Assembly: GCA_037102815.1 (NCBI GenBank) | Contig: BTPP01000004.1 | Location: 3,162,001-3,226,000 of the forward strand | DNA from: Neurospora intermedia | Taxonomy: Eukaryota; Ascomycota; Sordariomycetes; Sordariales; Sordariaceae | DNA length: 64,000 bases | Direction: 5' to 3' | Shown here: piece by piece, positions 1 to 11,431 of the stretch | Numbering within the stretch: position 1 is the stretch's first letter | Layout of the letters: every line of letters starts with the position of its first letter | The notes under the pieces: generated by a model | Database searches by the model: none | Seen by the model: the letters and a program-made list of their open reading frames with translations, nothing else | Told to the model about the DNA's origin: nothing | Program-made: the position numbers and the translations under genes

Positions 1-3000
1 CGAAAAGGAAAGATTGAAATACACACCCGACAAGCAGCAGCAACACTAGCAGCAACAGGCATGTATTGACGGGAGCTAGCCGAAGGCAGAAAATGGACGA
101 CGGGCCGGGGTCGATCCATGTATTTGATGGCCAAGAATGATAGACGCGTGACTTGCGTGTGTTGTGAGAGGGCCGTCCAGTCCAGCTTTGAGGGTTGCTC
201 AGCCGATGAAAGTCAGTATCAGGTATCGAAAGTTGACTGCAACTTTGGAGTACTTTCCCACCTCAACTTTGGTTCGACCAAAACTTGGAGAAATGGGGGG
301 AGGACATGGACAAATAATGGGCCCGTGATATCCCGTCATGTCGATAATATCCAGGTTGACCACCTGGTCACCTCAAAAGGCCTGGCTGCGACCCCGTTGC
401 CCAGCAGACTCTCGCTTTAGAGAAAAAAAAGGGTACAGTATGGAAGTACTGTCTCGGGCAGAGAGACCTTGGCTGACGGGAACTCCCCCCTCCCGTCGTC
501 GCAACCCAAACCTCCCATGTTGACGAAACAACATAACTTGACAACCGCCCAAGCAGTTGTATTGAAAAAAAAAAAAAAGAAAGAGCGAAAAAAAAAAAAA
601 AAAGGTCATCCGTAACCGATCACGAATAATTCCAGTATCCACCTCGGTCTTGGATCGTCGCAACGCGGTTTCTGAGCGGGCCGAAGAGAACGAGCGAATC
701 CAGTAGCGAAACAAAAATATCCAGCCGCAGGAAGAAAAACAGAAAAAGAAACGAAGGAGAAAGAGGGAAGCGGAATGACGGCGACAACGCAAAGACAGAC
801 GGCATACGCGGTTTCGCCGAGGAATATTGCTGCTGCGAACTGCGACCGAAAGCCGGGAAGCTGAGACACATGGTCGACAAAATGACTGTATCGTTTTCCC
901 GGTTGGGAAGAGGGTGCCGAAAGTCAGACCTTGCTGTCGCGACCGTGAATCGCCCGACTGTCGAGTATCAAAGGAAGCCTCCAACGGTCGCAGTCGCATC
1001 GCATTCCATCCATTCATGGCAGCGCTGCAATGGGAATGGGGCAATGCGCCTGAATGCCTCTGATGGGGAGGGTCGACATGGGGGACATGGGGTCCCGCTA
1101 GAGCCCGGTATGGGTCCTGCCATACATTGGATGATAGCTGGAGGGATGCTTGGCCCCACGATGGATGCACCACTCCCGCTCAAACCACCACGGCACCACT
1201 CCCTCGACCTCTCTCCGATCCCATGCTCGCCATGCCATGCTTCAATGGCTGCGTCGTCACCTGTGTTGACCGGCGTTCTCCAATTCATCCATCCAGATTC
1301 GGCATGGCTCTTTCAAAATGGCAGTACCATCATTCCCTCCACCCCTCCAAAGACGTCCGTGGCAGGTTACCCAGCATTTCCATGACAGAAAGGGAAACCT
1401 CGTAGTAGCCACCATCACCGCCACCCGTTGAGCATCACTTTTCTCTCTCTTTCCATCGCTGACCTCTCATCGGCTTGAATCTTTTCTTCAATACGCATCT
1501 AGCACCCAAAGGGATGCTCGAGATGGCCTTCATAACGTGTCGCCTGCAGGCCTGCAGATTGGCCGGATGATAAATGGACAGCCATATGCATCCGAGACCA
1601 GCGTGCAGCTGCACATGTGACCCCCCCATTTGCTGGTCTGCCGCCATGATAGGGTGTGGCTGCTCTGGGGAAGTGTGGCCAACAGACGGAGATGGTGGTG
1701 GCCGTAGTGGTGGTCGATGGTGGTGGACGCGGTGGTGAGTGAGATTTGGCCGCGACCCTTTTATTTGTGAACCCAACCCAACTCGTGCCAGCGTGTCCAA
1801 CCAGCCCTTGGTCCTTTTTCTTCCGCCCGTCGCTGTGCGAGATTTTCAGCGACACATTTCTTCACAACCCCTCATCGTGCCCCTCGTCGGTCGTTGAGCC
1901 ATGATGGCGGCGGCGAGATTGATGGTCCTGTCGTAGTCGAGGAAACACGGAGCCTTTTCTTTCCCTCTTGGTCGCTCGGCCTTCCGGTTCTTGTCTTGCT
2001 CTTAAGTCGCACGAGAAATTCTGTTGAAGCTGAGCTGCGACGTCTTAACAAAACTTTGTTCAATTGGCCCGTTGATCTCTGAGCTTGGTAGTTCGAATCC
2101 CCACTGACTAGAGGTCGGAAGGCTTGCTTCGGCGACCATTGGACGCTGTGCTGAAAAGATTCGCCAATGAGGGTGTTTGCGCGGCCATGTTCCATCACAC
2201 GAGCTGAGAAGCACACGTCAAGCGTTCGTCCTCATAAGAGCCGCATCGTCCGGGTTATGACAAGTGAGAAATGTGATGTCGGTCAGGGCGGTTTGAGAGT
2301 CGTCGCCGCCGTCGTTTGTTGCCATTGTCGGAATGTGTGAAGCTTCCATAGGAATTCTGGAAGAAACAGCGACGGCGGTCCACAACATTGGAATCCCACG
2401 AGCGTCTTTAAATGTCTTGCAATGACCTCGGACGCTTCTCCACATAAAGCTGCTGCAAGATGAGCTGGCAGGGCACCAAGCAGCAAGGTCCAGCACGTCC
2501 AGCACATCACAGCACACACTTTTGCTACACCAAGGAACCATAGCAAAGAGCACGGCAGGGCAAGCGGACGGATTTGGCAACATTTCCAGCAATAGTACCA
2601 TTAGGCTTTGCCGGGCCATCAGCTACATATATAAATACCAGCCTCATTAGGTTGCTGCTGGCTGTCCCATTACGTCGTGTTCGCTTTGCTGTCAATGTTG
2701 CGCCCTGTCTGCGCCCGGGTTGCATATGGTGTTTATGCGTTTCGCCCTGTTCCATGTCTCCTTGTTTAACTATTCCTTTGTCTTTTTGGTCCGAGGCGAC
2801 GTGCTACGGCTATGGGAGGTCCTTCCAGAAAGGAGGGAGAGCATGGTTCAACGACGTTGCACACAAAGACAAGCCTGGCGGGTCCCTGACATATGAAATC
2901 AGATACAGCATATATCGAAGCCAGAAACCGTCAGAGACACTGCTTCCGCCGCAGTACCTTTTTTGTTCAAAGGCAATGTATAACGCTTGAAAAGTGACCA

Positions 3001-4600
3001 GTGGTCTCTTATCAAGAGCGCCACGCAGTTGCAGCAGTTTCGCATTCCGATGGAAGAGGGGGCACGATATGTGGTTGTTGTTCCACAGATGGCGATGGCC
3101 GCACAGGTTGGGACGGAAACGCCAGTACAATGCAGACCCTTCTTTGGGCTCATATAGGTTGTCGGACGTCATCGGTGTTGAGACGTGAAATGACATGGAG
3201 GGTTGGGTTTAGCATATCCGGAACCTAGATCCTAAGCTTCCCCATCCGGATATCCCCAGACTCCCGCTTTGCTCGAGGCATTCTCTCTCTCTCCATCGCG
3301 AGTCCACAGTGGACGAGACACTAGACACCAAGGCCACCCAATTCCGAACCATTCGCAATCTTACTTGACTCTGAAGACAAGCCTTCCCCCTTGTCGAATG
3401 GCTGGAAGAATCGCTGCCCAACGCCGACACTTGCAACGGCAATGTCCATTGATATGATGAAGTGATGAACTTTTTGCTGGTCGAATGGGAATTCCATGCC
3501 ATTGCGCCGCCAATTGATGGTGGGGTCAGCATAACCCAAAGAGACATGACAGCCAGCTGCCGAATGCCATTGGTTTTCAGCTGCCGGGCCGTCGTGGGCT
3601 ACCGAGGCTGCCAAAAACGAAACGTACTGTAGAGGTCTGTAGTCTACTGTGTAGTCTGCGGCAGGCAAGACCAAGACCACCGGCACAGTGCCGGACAGGA
3701 GACCAGGCGAGGTGGACCTGAAGCTCACGGTGGCACGGCCTCAGCTGGATTGCCTGCCACAAGAGACTCCAGTGGACTGGACTTTTGAATGGCGATCTCT
3801 TTGACCATGCGCCGATACCAATTGGCAGTAGCGCCAGACGCCGCGAACGAACAATTCCCATTGCTACGCTCGTCCCCAGACTCTCAGAATTCTGACTGCA
3901 ACTGGCACAACGCCGAGAAACAGCGACTCCCTCTCTGGTTCGGACCTGCGCGTCGTCTGCCCCAAACAGCTCCCTCTTGCGTCCACCGTCGTCGCCGACC
4001 CATCGATTCTCTCTTTGGCAGCGCATTTTCCCCGGGCCATTCTCCAACAGTCAACAACTGAATAATTGCTTCAGCCCAACTGAAGCGTATCCAACCCTCC
4101 CAGCATCCGAGTCGCCAGCCAGCGGTCCAGTCGCAGTTGAGCATGCTGTCGCAAAGATCAAGGAGCCAAGACAAGAACACCGCAACGGCAACGGAAGAAT
4201 AACGGCACCAGCGACCGGCATCCTTTTCCTTCCCTTCCTCTCCAACGAAAGCACCACGAAGCACCACACGCTTTACTTAGCCGACTACACAGCAGGTACT
4301 CGGCCACATCAACTTGCATCATTCTGCCGCCGAGGCGAGACGTCACCTTCTTTTCAGCCCGTCGCTCGCTCCACTCTCACCTTCTCATGACCTTTGCGCC
4401 TAATCCTACCGACTCCGCCGACCGTCTCCTTTTTCCTAGGTTGCCTTCTCGATCTGCACCTTCTTAGTTTTTTCCTCGACTGCGACCTTCGTACGGCAAA
4501 CGTGCGCCAAGTGCCCTCGACACACAGACACACAACCGAACCATTACTCACAGTCCCTTATTCGGGTGCGCGCAGGGCGACCCCAGCTGCTGCATCCACC
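1..4600. other. Gene-poor tract upstream of set-2
   Basis: No reading frame here has a recognisable domain, splice-supported extension or family resemblance. The open frames are short, overlap each other on both strands and are low in complexity. The last few hundred bases are pyrimidine-rich and probably hold the set-2 promoter and 5' leader. An ATG at 4387 opens a short frame, not in frame with set-2, that would be an upstream ORF if transcription starts before it. Confidence 0.6.
565..603. repeat. Interrupted poly(A) tract
   Basis: A run of 14 A (565-578) and a run of 16 A (588-603) are separated by a short purine stretch. No flanking duplication or element is visible, so this is a simple-sequence tract. 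Confidence 0.9.
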
Positions 4601-7600
4601 ATGGAGGACGGCCGTCACTCACCGGATTCGACCAAGGAATCAAAGTCGGAGGAACACTCCAAGATGAACGGCTCCAAGCTAAAACGGGATGGCGCCAGCA
4701 ACGCCGGCAATGCCGCCACGCCAAACGGCTCCCAGACCGGAAACTCGAGACCCCCAAGCATGTCGCCCGACGAGCACAAGGCTGCGAGTGAGAGCACAGC
4801 AACTCCCAGCGAAACTGTCCCGACACAAAAGCCTTCGCGAAAGGCATCTCAGAAGAACATGAAGAAGGAACCGGTGCTCTTCAACCATCTCCCCGACGTG
4901 CGGGAAGAGGCATGCACCCATTTCCAGGTCATTCATGACTGTCTCTATGGCTCAAAAAACATGGGTGCATCCGAGCACGACGCGTTGGATTGTGACTGTG
5001 CGGAAGAATGGCGTAAGTGAAAATATCTTCAGCTTCCCCTTGCCGCTAGCGTCAGGTCCTCCTCCGGCCCGCCCGCCCGCCGGCGCCCCCCCTAAACCGA
5101 ATACTGACACCTGGCTCATCGTATAGGCGGTGATATGAACCACGCGTGCGGGGAAGATTCAGACTGTATCAATCGGGCCACGAAAATGGAGTGCGTTGAC
5201 GGCGATTGCAACTGTGGTAGCGGATGCCAGAACCAGCGCTTTCAGCGAAAACAGTATGCCGACGTGTCGGTCATCAAGACGGAAAAGAAGGGGTTCGGCC
5301 TTCGGGCAAACACGGATTTGCAAGTTAACGACTTCATTTTCGAGTACATTGGCGAGGTCATCAACGAGCCCACATTTCGCAGCCGCATGGTCAAATACGA
5401 CAAGGAGGGCATCAAGCACTTCTATTTCATGTCACTAACCAAATCCGAGTTTGTTGATGCCACTAAGAAGGGCAACCTCGGCAGGTTCTGCAACCATTCG
5501 TGCGATCCTAATTGCTACGTCGACAAGTGGGTGGTTGGTGACAAGCTGCGCATGGGCATTTTTGCGGGGCGTGCAATCAAGGCTGGTGAGGAACTGGTGT
5601 TCAACTACAACGTGGACCGCTATGGCGCCGACCCGCAGCCTTGCTACTGCGGTGAACCAAACTGCACCGGTTTCATTGGCGGCAAAACGCAAACAGAGCG
5701 TGCAACCAAACTGCCTCCTGCCACCATCGAGGCGCTTGGTATCGAAGATGGAGACAGCTGGGACACGGCGGTGGCGGCCACCGTCAAGAAGCCCCGCAAG
5801 AAGAAGGCTACCGAGGACGACGAAGAGTACATCAACCGCTTCGAGCCTCGTGGCCTCGATGAAGAGGGTGTCACCAAGGTCATGGCCACGCTCATGCAGT
5901 GCAAGGAGAAATGGATTGCCGTCAAGCTGCTCGGCCGCCTTCAGAATGCCGACGATGACCATGTCCGGAACCGGGTTGTTAAGATGCACGGATACCAAAT
6001 TTTGAAGACAACCCTCAACACCTTTAAGGAAGACACCAATGTCGTACTGCAGATTCTCGATATCCTGTACCAACTCCCCCGCATCACCAAGAACAAGATT
6101 ACCGATTCCAACATCGAAGCCGCCGTCGAGCCCCTCACCCATTCCGACCATGAGGATGTCGCGTCGCAGTCCAAACGATTGCTTCAGGAATGGAGCAAAT
6201 TGGAGACAGCCTATCGCATCCCGCGCAAGAAGCTCGACCCCTCCGCTCCCGTAACCACAAATTCGTTTGAGGATGATCGCCGCAACGTCAATCATGAGGA
6301 GCACCCCTCAAGACCTGTCAATCCATTCGAGAACATGGTTGTGCCCACGGGTCCCCGCAGCAACATTCCCCAACGGAACATGAACTACTTCAACAACCAG
6401 AGACCACGCAAGCTTCCAACGAATCTTCCCGCAGGATGGTTTGTCACCACTGACAGCACAGGCAAATACTATTTTTACGACAAGAGCGGCCATACCCAGT
6501 GGCAGCGGCCTACAACGCCTGCTGTCGATGTGCCCAAACCCTCTGCCAAGGTGGAACAAAACCAAAAGGCTCTGCAGGATATCATCGACAGTTTGACTAA
6601 GGAGCCAACGCCCCGCCATTCTGCGAACCAAACCCCTAAATCCAACACGCCCGTGCCAGACAATGGTAAGAAGGAGAAGTGGAGGTCTCTTCCGGTTGAG
6701 AAACAGATGAAGATTTACGAGAACACGGTATGTCCAATCCCGGAAGCCAACTCCCCCTCCTATTGCGGTGACGCTAAACAAAGTACTTGCAGCTCTTTCC
6801 TCATGTGAAATACGTCATGGACAAGTTTCACCGAAGACTTCCCAAGGAAGACCTTAAGCGTTTTGGCCGTGAGATCAACAAGAAACTGGTTGCTTCCGAC
6901 TACAAGAACCACCGTGTCGATGACCCTACGACCATTTCCTCCAACCAGGCAAGGAAGATCAAGAAATTTGTTAAGGACTTCTTTGATCGTGCTGTGGTCA
7001 AGCACAGGGAAAACGAGCAGCGCGCTGCACAGAGAGCCGGGCCATCATCTTCCGGCGCCCCATCGCCTACGAACGGCGGTTCAGCAATGGAACCCAAGTC
7101 ACCACTTGGCCGTAACGGTGCCAGCAATGCCCCCGTCAAGAACCAGCAGCCCGACGCCGATGGCGATATCGTCCTTACAGACGTGGAGGATGAGGGTGAG
7201 AACACTCCGGCCACCTCCAGCCCAGACCGCAAGAGGAAGCGTGCGGAAGAGCAAGAGGTTCCGGCACCGGCATCCGAAGCGATACCTTCGCCGAAGCGAG
7301 CCAAGGAGGACTCGATAACCGAAGACTCGATCCCCAGCCCTCCGCCCCCTCCGCCGCCGCCGACTGATACTCCACTCACCGAAGAGGAGCGATCAATGCG
7401 CGAGCAAGAGGAGGCCTTAATGAGGGAGAACGAAGAAGCGCAGAGGCTGGAGGATGAAGAGGCCGAGCGTCGGGTGAGTGTTACTGTCCAGGGAGCGGCT
7501 GCTGCGACCAGCAAGGTGAACGGGGTAAATGGGACCAAGGCCCACCATACCTCGGAGGCATCACCTGCTGTTTCCGATGACAATGGGATGGATGCTGGTC

Positions 7601-7653
7601 GTGATGAGAAGAGTAATAAGCAAAGGGCACAACATGAGCCCGTCAGTCGTTAG
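4601..7653 (+). CDS. set-2: SET2-type histone H3 lysine-36 methyltransferase
   Basis: Three exons, 4601-5012, 5127-6727 and 6793-7653, give 957 residues. Introns of 114 and 65 nt have GTAAGT and GTATGT donors. The start is the first in-frame ATG, in a good context (ccaccATGG). Seen in order: a Ser/Lys-rich N-terminus; an AWS cysteine cluster (about 128-180), split by intron 1; a SET domain (about 181-300) with NHSCDPN at 260-266 and ELVFNYN at 293-299; a post-[11 protein letters not shown] at 310-317; a WW domain (about 570-599); and an SRI domain (about 655-745), split by intron 2. This AWS-SET-postSET-WW-SRI order is diagnostic of Set2, which methylates H3K36 in the nucleus while bound through SRI to the phosphorylated RNA polymerase II tail. 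About 210 residues follow SRI, including an eight-proline run and a charged helical segment; yeast Set2 ends near SRI. Catalytic motifs are intact. Confidence 0.97.
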
Positions 7654-8336
7654 CTACCTTTTATAAGTTCTTATTTCCTTTTCTTCTCTTTCTTTCTTTC
7701 TTCTTCTGGGTGCGTGGAAAAGAGTTCAAGGGCTGTTGAAAGCAAATCATGGACAGAGAGGCACAGTTCAAGGAAAATGCTTAAATGGCTTTTTCCTTAT
7801 CGGTTCGTTGCATGAAAAGGTTACCGCCTAACCGCCCTGGAATCATTGTTGGCTGGTTGGCATTAGAAAAGTGGTTGGTTTGGTGGGTACTCGTTTATCC
7901 GGTTCATGTTGGTGGGTCGGTTGGTCGGTTGGTCATATATCCAAAATCGGTCGGTACACGGTCCAATGGGTTGATGGTTTTCTGAGTTATCATTCTCAGC
8001 ACGTCTAATGTCCGAGGAAAGGCGGACGAACAGACAGACAGGCATGGACTCTTGTTATTGCTTTCCTACGATGTTCCACTTTCATCAGCAACAAGTTTAT
8101 TTTCATATTGAGGTCTAGATCGGTGACGGATTGGGTGATGGATGTGCCGGTGCTAGGAACAATTCGACAGTCATCAACATATAGGCGGTAGGGCTACTAT
8201 AATTGGTGGACGAGGGGTACCAGTATTGCTGGCTGACTTTTCAGTCATGGACACACACGCACCTGCCTCCTTGTATTGCCTTGGAGGAATTTTCTTATTG
8301 GTAGAAAACGCAATACTGCATTTTGACAACGGACAT

Positions 8337-8390
8337 GGTAGTGATGGTGATGGTGGCACTGGTGGTGGTGGTGGTGGTGGTGATGGTGGA
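8337..8390. repeat. GGT/GAT-rich microsatellite
   Basis: Imperfect trinucleotide array of GGT with GAT and ACT variants; the purest part is seven consecutive GGT units. Confidence 0.85.
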
Positions 8391-8488
8391 TTGGCACGCA
8401 CACAAATGATAGCAGATACATCCATCCTCGGTACATCCCAAACGGCCGGGCAGCTTCTGGCAGCTGATCGCTGGAGGAGGTCATCTTG

Positions 8489-8513
8489 AAAAAAAAAAAA
8501 AAAAAAAAAAAAA
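8489..8513. repeat. Poly(A) tract of 25
   Basis: Uninterrupted run of 25 A. No target-site duplication or upstream element sequence suggests a retroposon tail. Confidence 0.9.
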
Positions 8514-9847
8514 GTGTATCTGCAGGAACCATGATGCAGGTGTGGACTTCACGGTGAAGATATCTGCCAATGCAGACGTGTGTGTGGCTACAGTGGACCT
8601 GGGTGGCAGATGCCTAGAGGTACCTGGTTGCTTGTTTCAAACTCATACAGAGCTCCCTCTTTGTCTCACCACCTCTTCCCCCCTCTCCCTTTTTCTTTTC
8701 TTTTCTTTTCTTTTTCTGACTTTGCTCTCTTTCTCTTTATCTTTCCAAGGCGTTAGGTCTCAAAAACAAAATGGGAATCGGGAGAAATGGAAAAAGCATC
8801 AATCGGCAACGGCGTTGTTTTTTGAATTTGGGAAGTACCCGGAAGTGAGATGAGAAACAAAGGCGTTGCAAGGCGTTGGATCTTGCCTATATACACAGTA
8901 GTTAAGTTCCTTGTGGAAATTTATGGCATGGCATTGTTGTTTTTATCACTTTGCGGTTTGGTTTCCCTTGCATGGTATTGTTATTGTTTTGCGCTTCACT
9001 AGGGGCAAGCAAGCAAGCAAACTGGTAGACAGGCAGCCGGACCGGACTGGACTGGACAGACGGGTGCAAACTGGTGCGAAAGGCACATGGCAAGATAGGA
9101 AAGAGATGGTTGATAAAGTGGAAAACCTGGAGACCGTTTGGCGAACGGGGGATATAAGCTAGAGAGAGAGAGACATCGATACGCTTGCCATTTCGCTGTA
9201 CTCGTGACGATTGGTGATATGATGTGGGTTGAACGAGGGGATATACCGCTGTTTGATACATGGAATCTAGAACATATTCTCTCATGAGTTGAATATATTT
9301 CACGTGAATGTTGTTGTATGGATACGGGGATTTTTTATTAGGGGACAGTCTGATCATAGCGGTGAAGTCTTTCCGCTCGCTCGTTCGTTCGTTCGTGCTC
9401 ATAAGCATGAGCTCTGTGAAGATCTCGGCGGATCTTCGTCTACTTATTCACGTAAACAGTTTCAAACGTACTCGGATCTTATACATATCCGACGAGGCAA
9501 TACGACGGACCAAGTGATGGCATGTGAAAATTGCATTCCGTTGTGAATCAAGTGCGTTCTGGCTGGCAGGTTGTTCGACTAATCTGTAATTGGCTATATG
9601 TTTTGCAAAGAGGGAGGAGGGTAGATGGTGATCATCCAAAAGGTTGCTAATATTGGAATATATCCATGCAAGAAAAAAGAAAAGGGTATCTATCAAGCGC
9701 CGTCTCTCCTAAGGTCGTTAAAAAAGGTATATCCAAGAACCAGAAACCAAATTACCAGAGAAAAGTAAAAAAACAAGCCGCGACCAATAAACCGGGTCGT
9801 TTTTTCCGTCAATCTTTATCTTTTCCAACTCCTTTGCTGGCTTTCGA

Positions 9848-9848
<1 letters not shown>

Positions 9849-9879
<31 letters not shown>
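9849..9879. repeat. GCT trinucleotide repeat (about 10 units)
   Basis: Perfect (GCT)10 array in intergenic DNA, 3' of the DUF7729-like gene. It is not in a supported reading frame. Confidence 0.9.
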
Positions 9880-9880
<1 letters not shown>

Positions 9881-10114
9881 AGCGCCGTTGTGTAGCCTCC
9901 CATCCTATCCCATCCGGTCCAGATCCAGATTATCATGCCCTTTCCCCGCGCTCATGTACCTCTATATATATACCGTTGATTATCATTAGACAAAAAAGCC
10001 ATTAAGTGTTTTGTGTGTGTTTGGTTCCGTCTCGACGACCAGCATTACCTGCCTGCCACTCTTCGAAACGATCAGAGCGGCACCTCCATCATCTCATTCC
10101 CATATCATATCATA

Positions 10115-11431
10115 TCAAATCAACCACACCAACCCCGCCACCACCGTCGTCAAAACCGGCACCACCACCACCACCCCCAGCTTCCTTGACCCCAATGTAA
10201 CTGCTGCACCACCGCCGCTCGTTGACGGCGACACAATCTCCTCGGGCAATGTCTCATTAGCAAACCCCACCCCACAAACCACATTCACCATCTTGGCTGC
10301 CTGCACATAGACCCCCGCCACGGGCTGCTTGCGGTCGGCGGCAGCCGCATGGTAGACCTGCATCGTCTCCCTCAGACACCCATCGCAGGTCGGCACCGTA
10401 GACCCGGGTAAACTGACGTTCAGAGCCAGGTGGTAGACGTAGACGGAGCTGGGGTTGGTGAAGTTCATGACGGCGTTTGCGTAGCAGTACCCTTCGACTA
10501 CTTCTGAAGAAGATGAAGAAGAAGAAGAGGAGAAAGAGGAGGTGTCTTTCAGACAGGTAGCCGAGCGAACGGGGGCGTAGGCAATCATGGCGACGTACGC
10601 GTCGCGAACGACGGTGTGGCCGGCGCGGAACTCGGCGCCGCAGTTGGCGTCCGAGATGAGGTCGGAGGCGAGCGAGGAGAGGTAGGAGGTGCAGAAGCTG
10701 GCGTTGGGAGAGCACGAGGCGTCGAGGACGCGGGTGAGCGAGACGAGGGAGCGTTGGGCTTGGAAGAAGGATTGGGAGCCCTGTGCGCGAAGGGGAAGGA
10801 AGGGATGTTAGTTATTGTATAATAGGAATAAGAGGAGGAGAAGAGAAGGACAACAACAATAAAAGCGGGGGAACGTAGTACATACCTGCATCAATAACGA
10901 GATAGGGTAGCATTGGTTGAAAGTCTGGTTATTGAGAAAAGAGTTGAGAAAAGCCGGGCAGTTGCTGTTGGGACCAAAGTTGGCGGATAAACTGCCGTCG
11001 AAGAACTTGGGTAGGGAGCTCGATACGGCGGCGGTCTCTTCGGCTCGGGCGGCGGTGAAAGTGGAAGTAGTACCCGTGGGTTTCTCGGTGACGGTAGAGA
11101 CGGCGATTTGGAAGGTGGTTGTCACGGAGCCGGATGCCACGGAGGTCATTTCCTTTTCCTCACGCTTCTTCCTCAACCCTCCATGCTTCAACTCGGCCTC
11201 CTCCGGTGATAACAAGATCCATTCTCCTTCATTGATGGTTGGTGGTTCTGAGGTGTCGATATCCAACGGCGCATTAAAGTCGATGGAGTCGCTCAAGTCA
11301 TCATCATCCTTGATTTCGATAGCCAGCGCCCGCGCTGTTACCTGGCTGACAAGGCAAAGCAGGACGACTAGGGTGACGACAACCCATTGGGTCTTTTGTG
11401 AAGAACGGGAGGTAAACGAGTACATGATCAT
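10115..11431 (-). CDS. Secreted, probably GPI-anchored protein with a DUF7729-like domain
   Basis: Two exons on the minus strand, 11431-10886 and 10780-10115, give 403 residues. The 105-nt intron (10781-10885) has a GTATGT donor, a CTAAC branch sequence and a CACAG acceptor, and splicing at phase 0 joins LLMQ to GSQSFFQ. A hydrophobic segment near residues 17-33 looks like a signal peptide. An acidic then Ser/Thr-rich region follows. The core (about 155-370) has spaced cysteines in the pattern I associate with the fungal DUF7729 family: NCPAFL, the NQCYPISLLMQ segment, LDASC, DANCGAEF, GYCYANA, CDGCLRETM and VVCGVGF. It ends in a small-residue linker and a hydrophobic tail (about 383-403), typical of a GPI-anchor signal. 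A nine-serine run interrupts the domain. The function of the family is not known to me; a cell-surface or wall location is inferred. Confidence 0.85.

Larger units (their letters stand above)
7654..10114. other. Convergent spacer between set-2 and the DUF7729-like gene
   Basis: It lies between two converging 3' ends. It holds several simple-sequence tracts (GGT-type, A25, GCT10) and pyrimidine runs. No open frame carries a recognisable domain. Confidence 0.6.

Noticed and set aside
2085-2105. T-arm-like sequence GGTAGTTCGAATCC
   Set aside because: No acceptor, D or anticodon arm can be folded around it on either strand.
2574-2990. 138-codon open frame upstream of set-2
   Set aside because: Cys-, Leu- and Pro-rich with no domain, no splice-supported extension and no clear codon preference; probably chance.
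5435-6304. 289-codon open frame antisense to set-2
   Set aside because: Shadow of the SET region; composition is that of an antisense frame and no family is recognisable.
8489-8513. Poly(A) tract as a possible retroposon tail
   Set aside because: No flanking target-site duplication and no upstream element sequence; the same holds for the A27 tract at 14563-14589.
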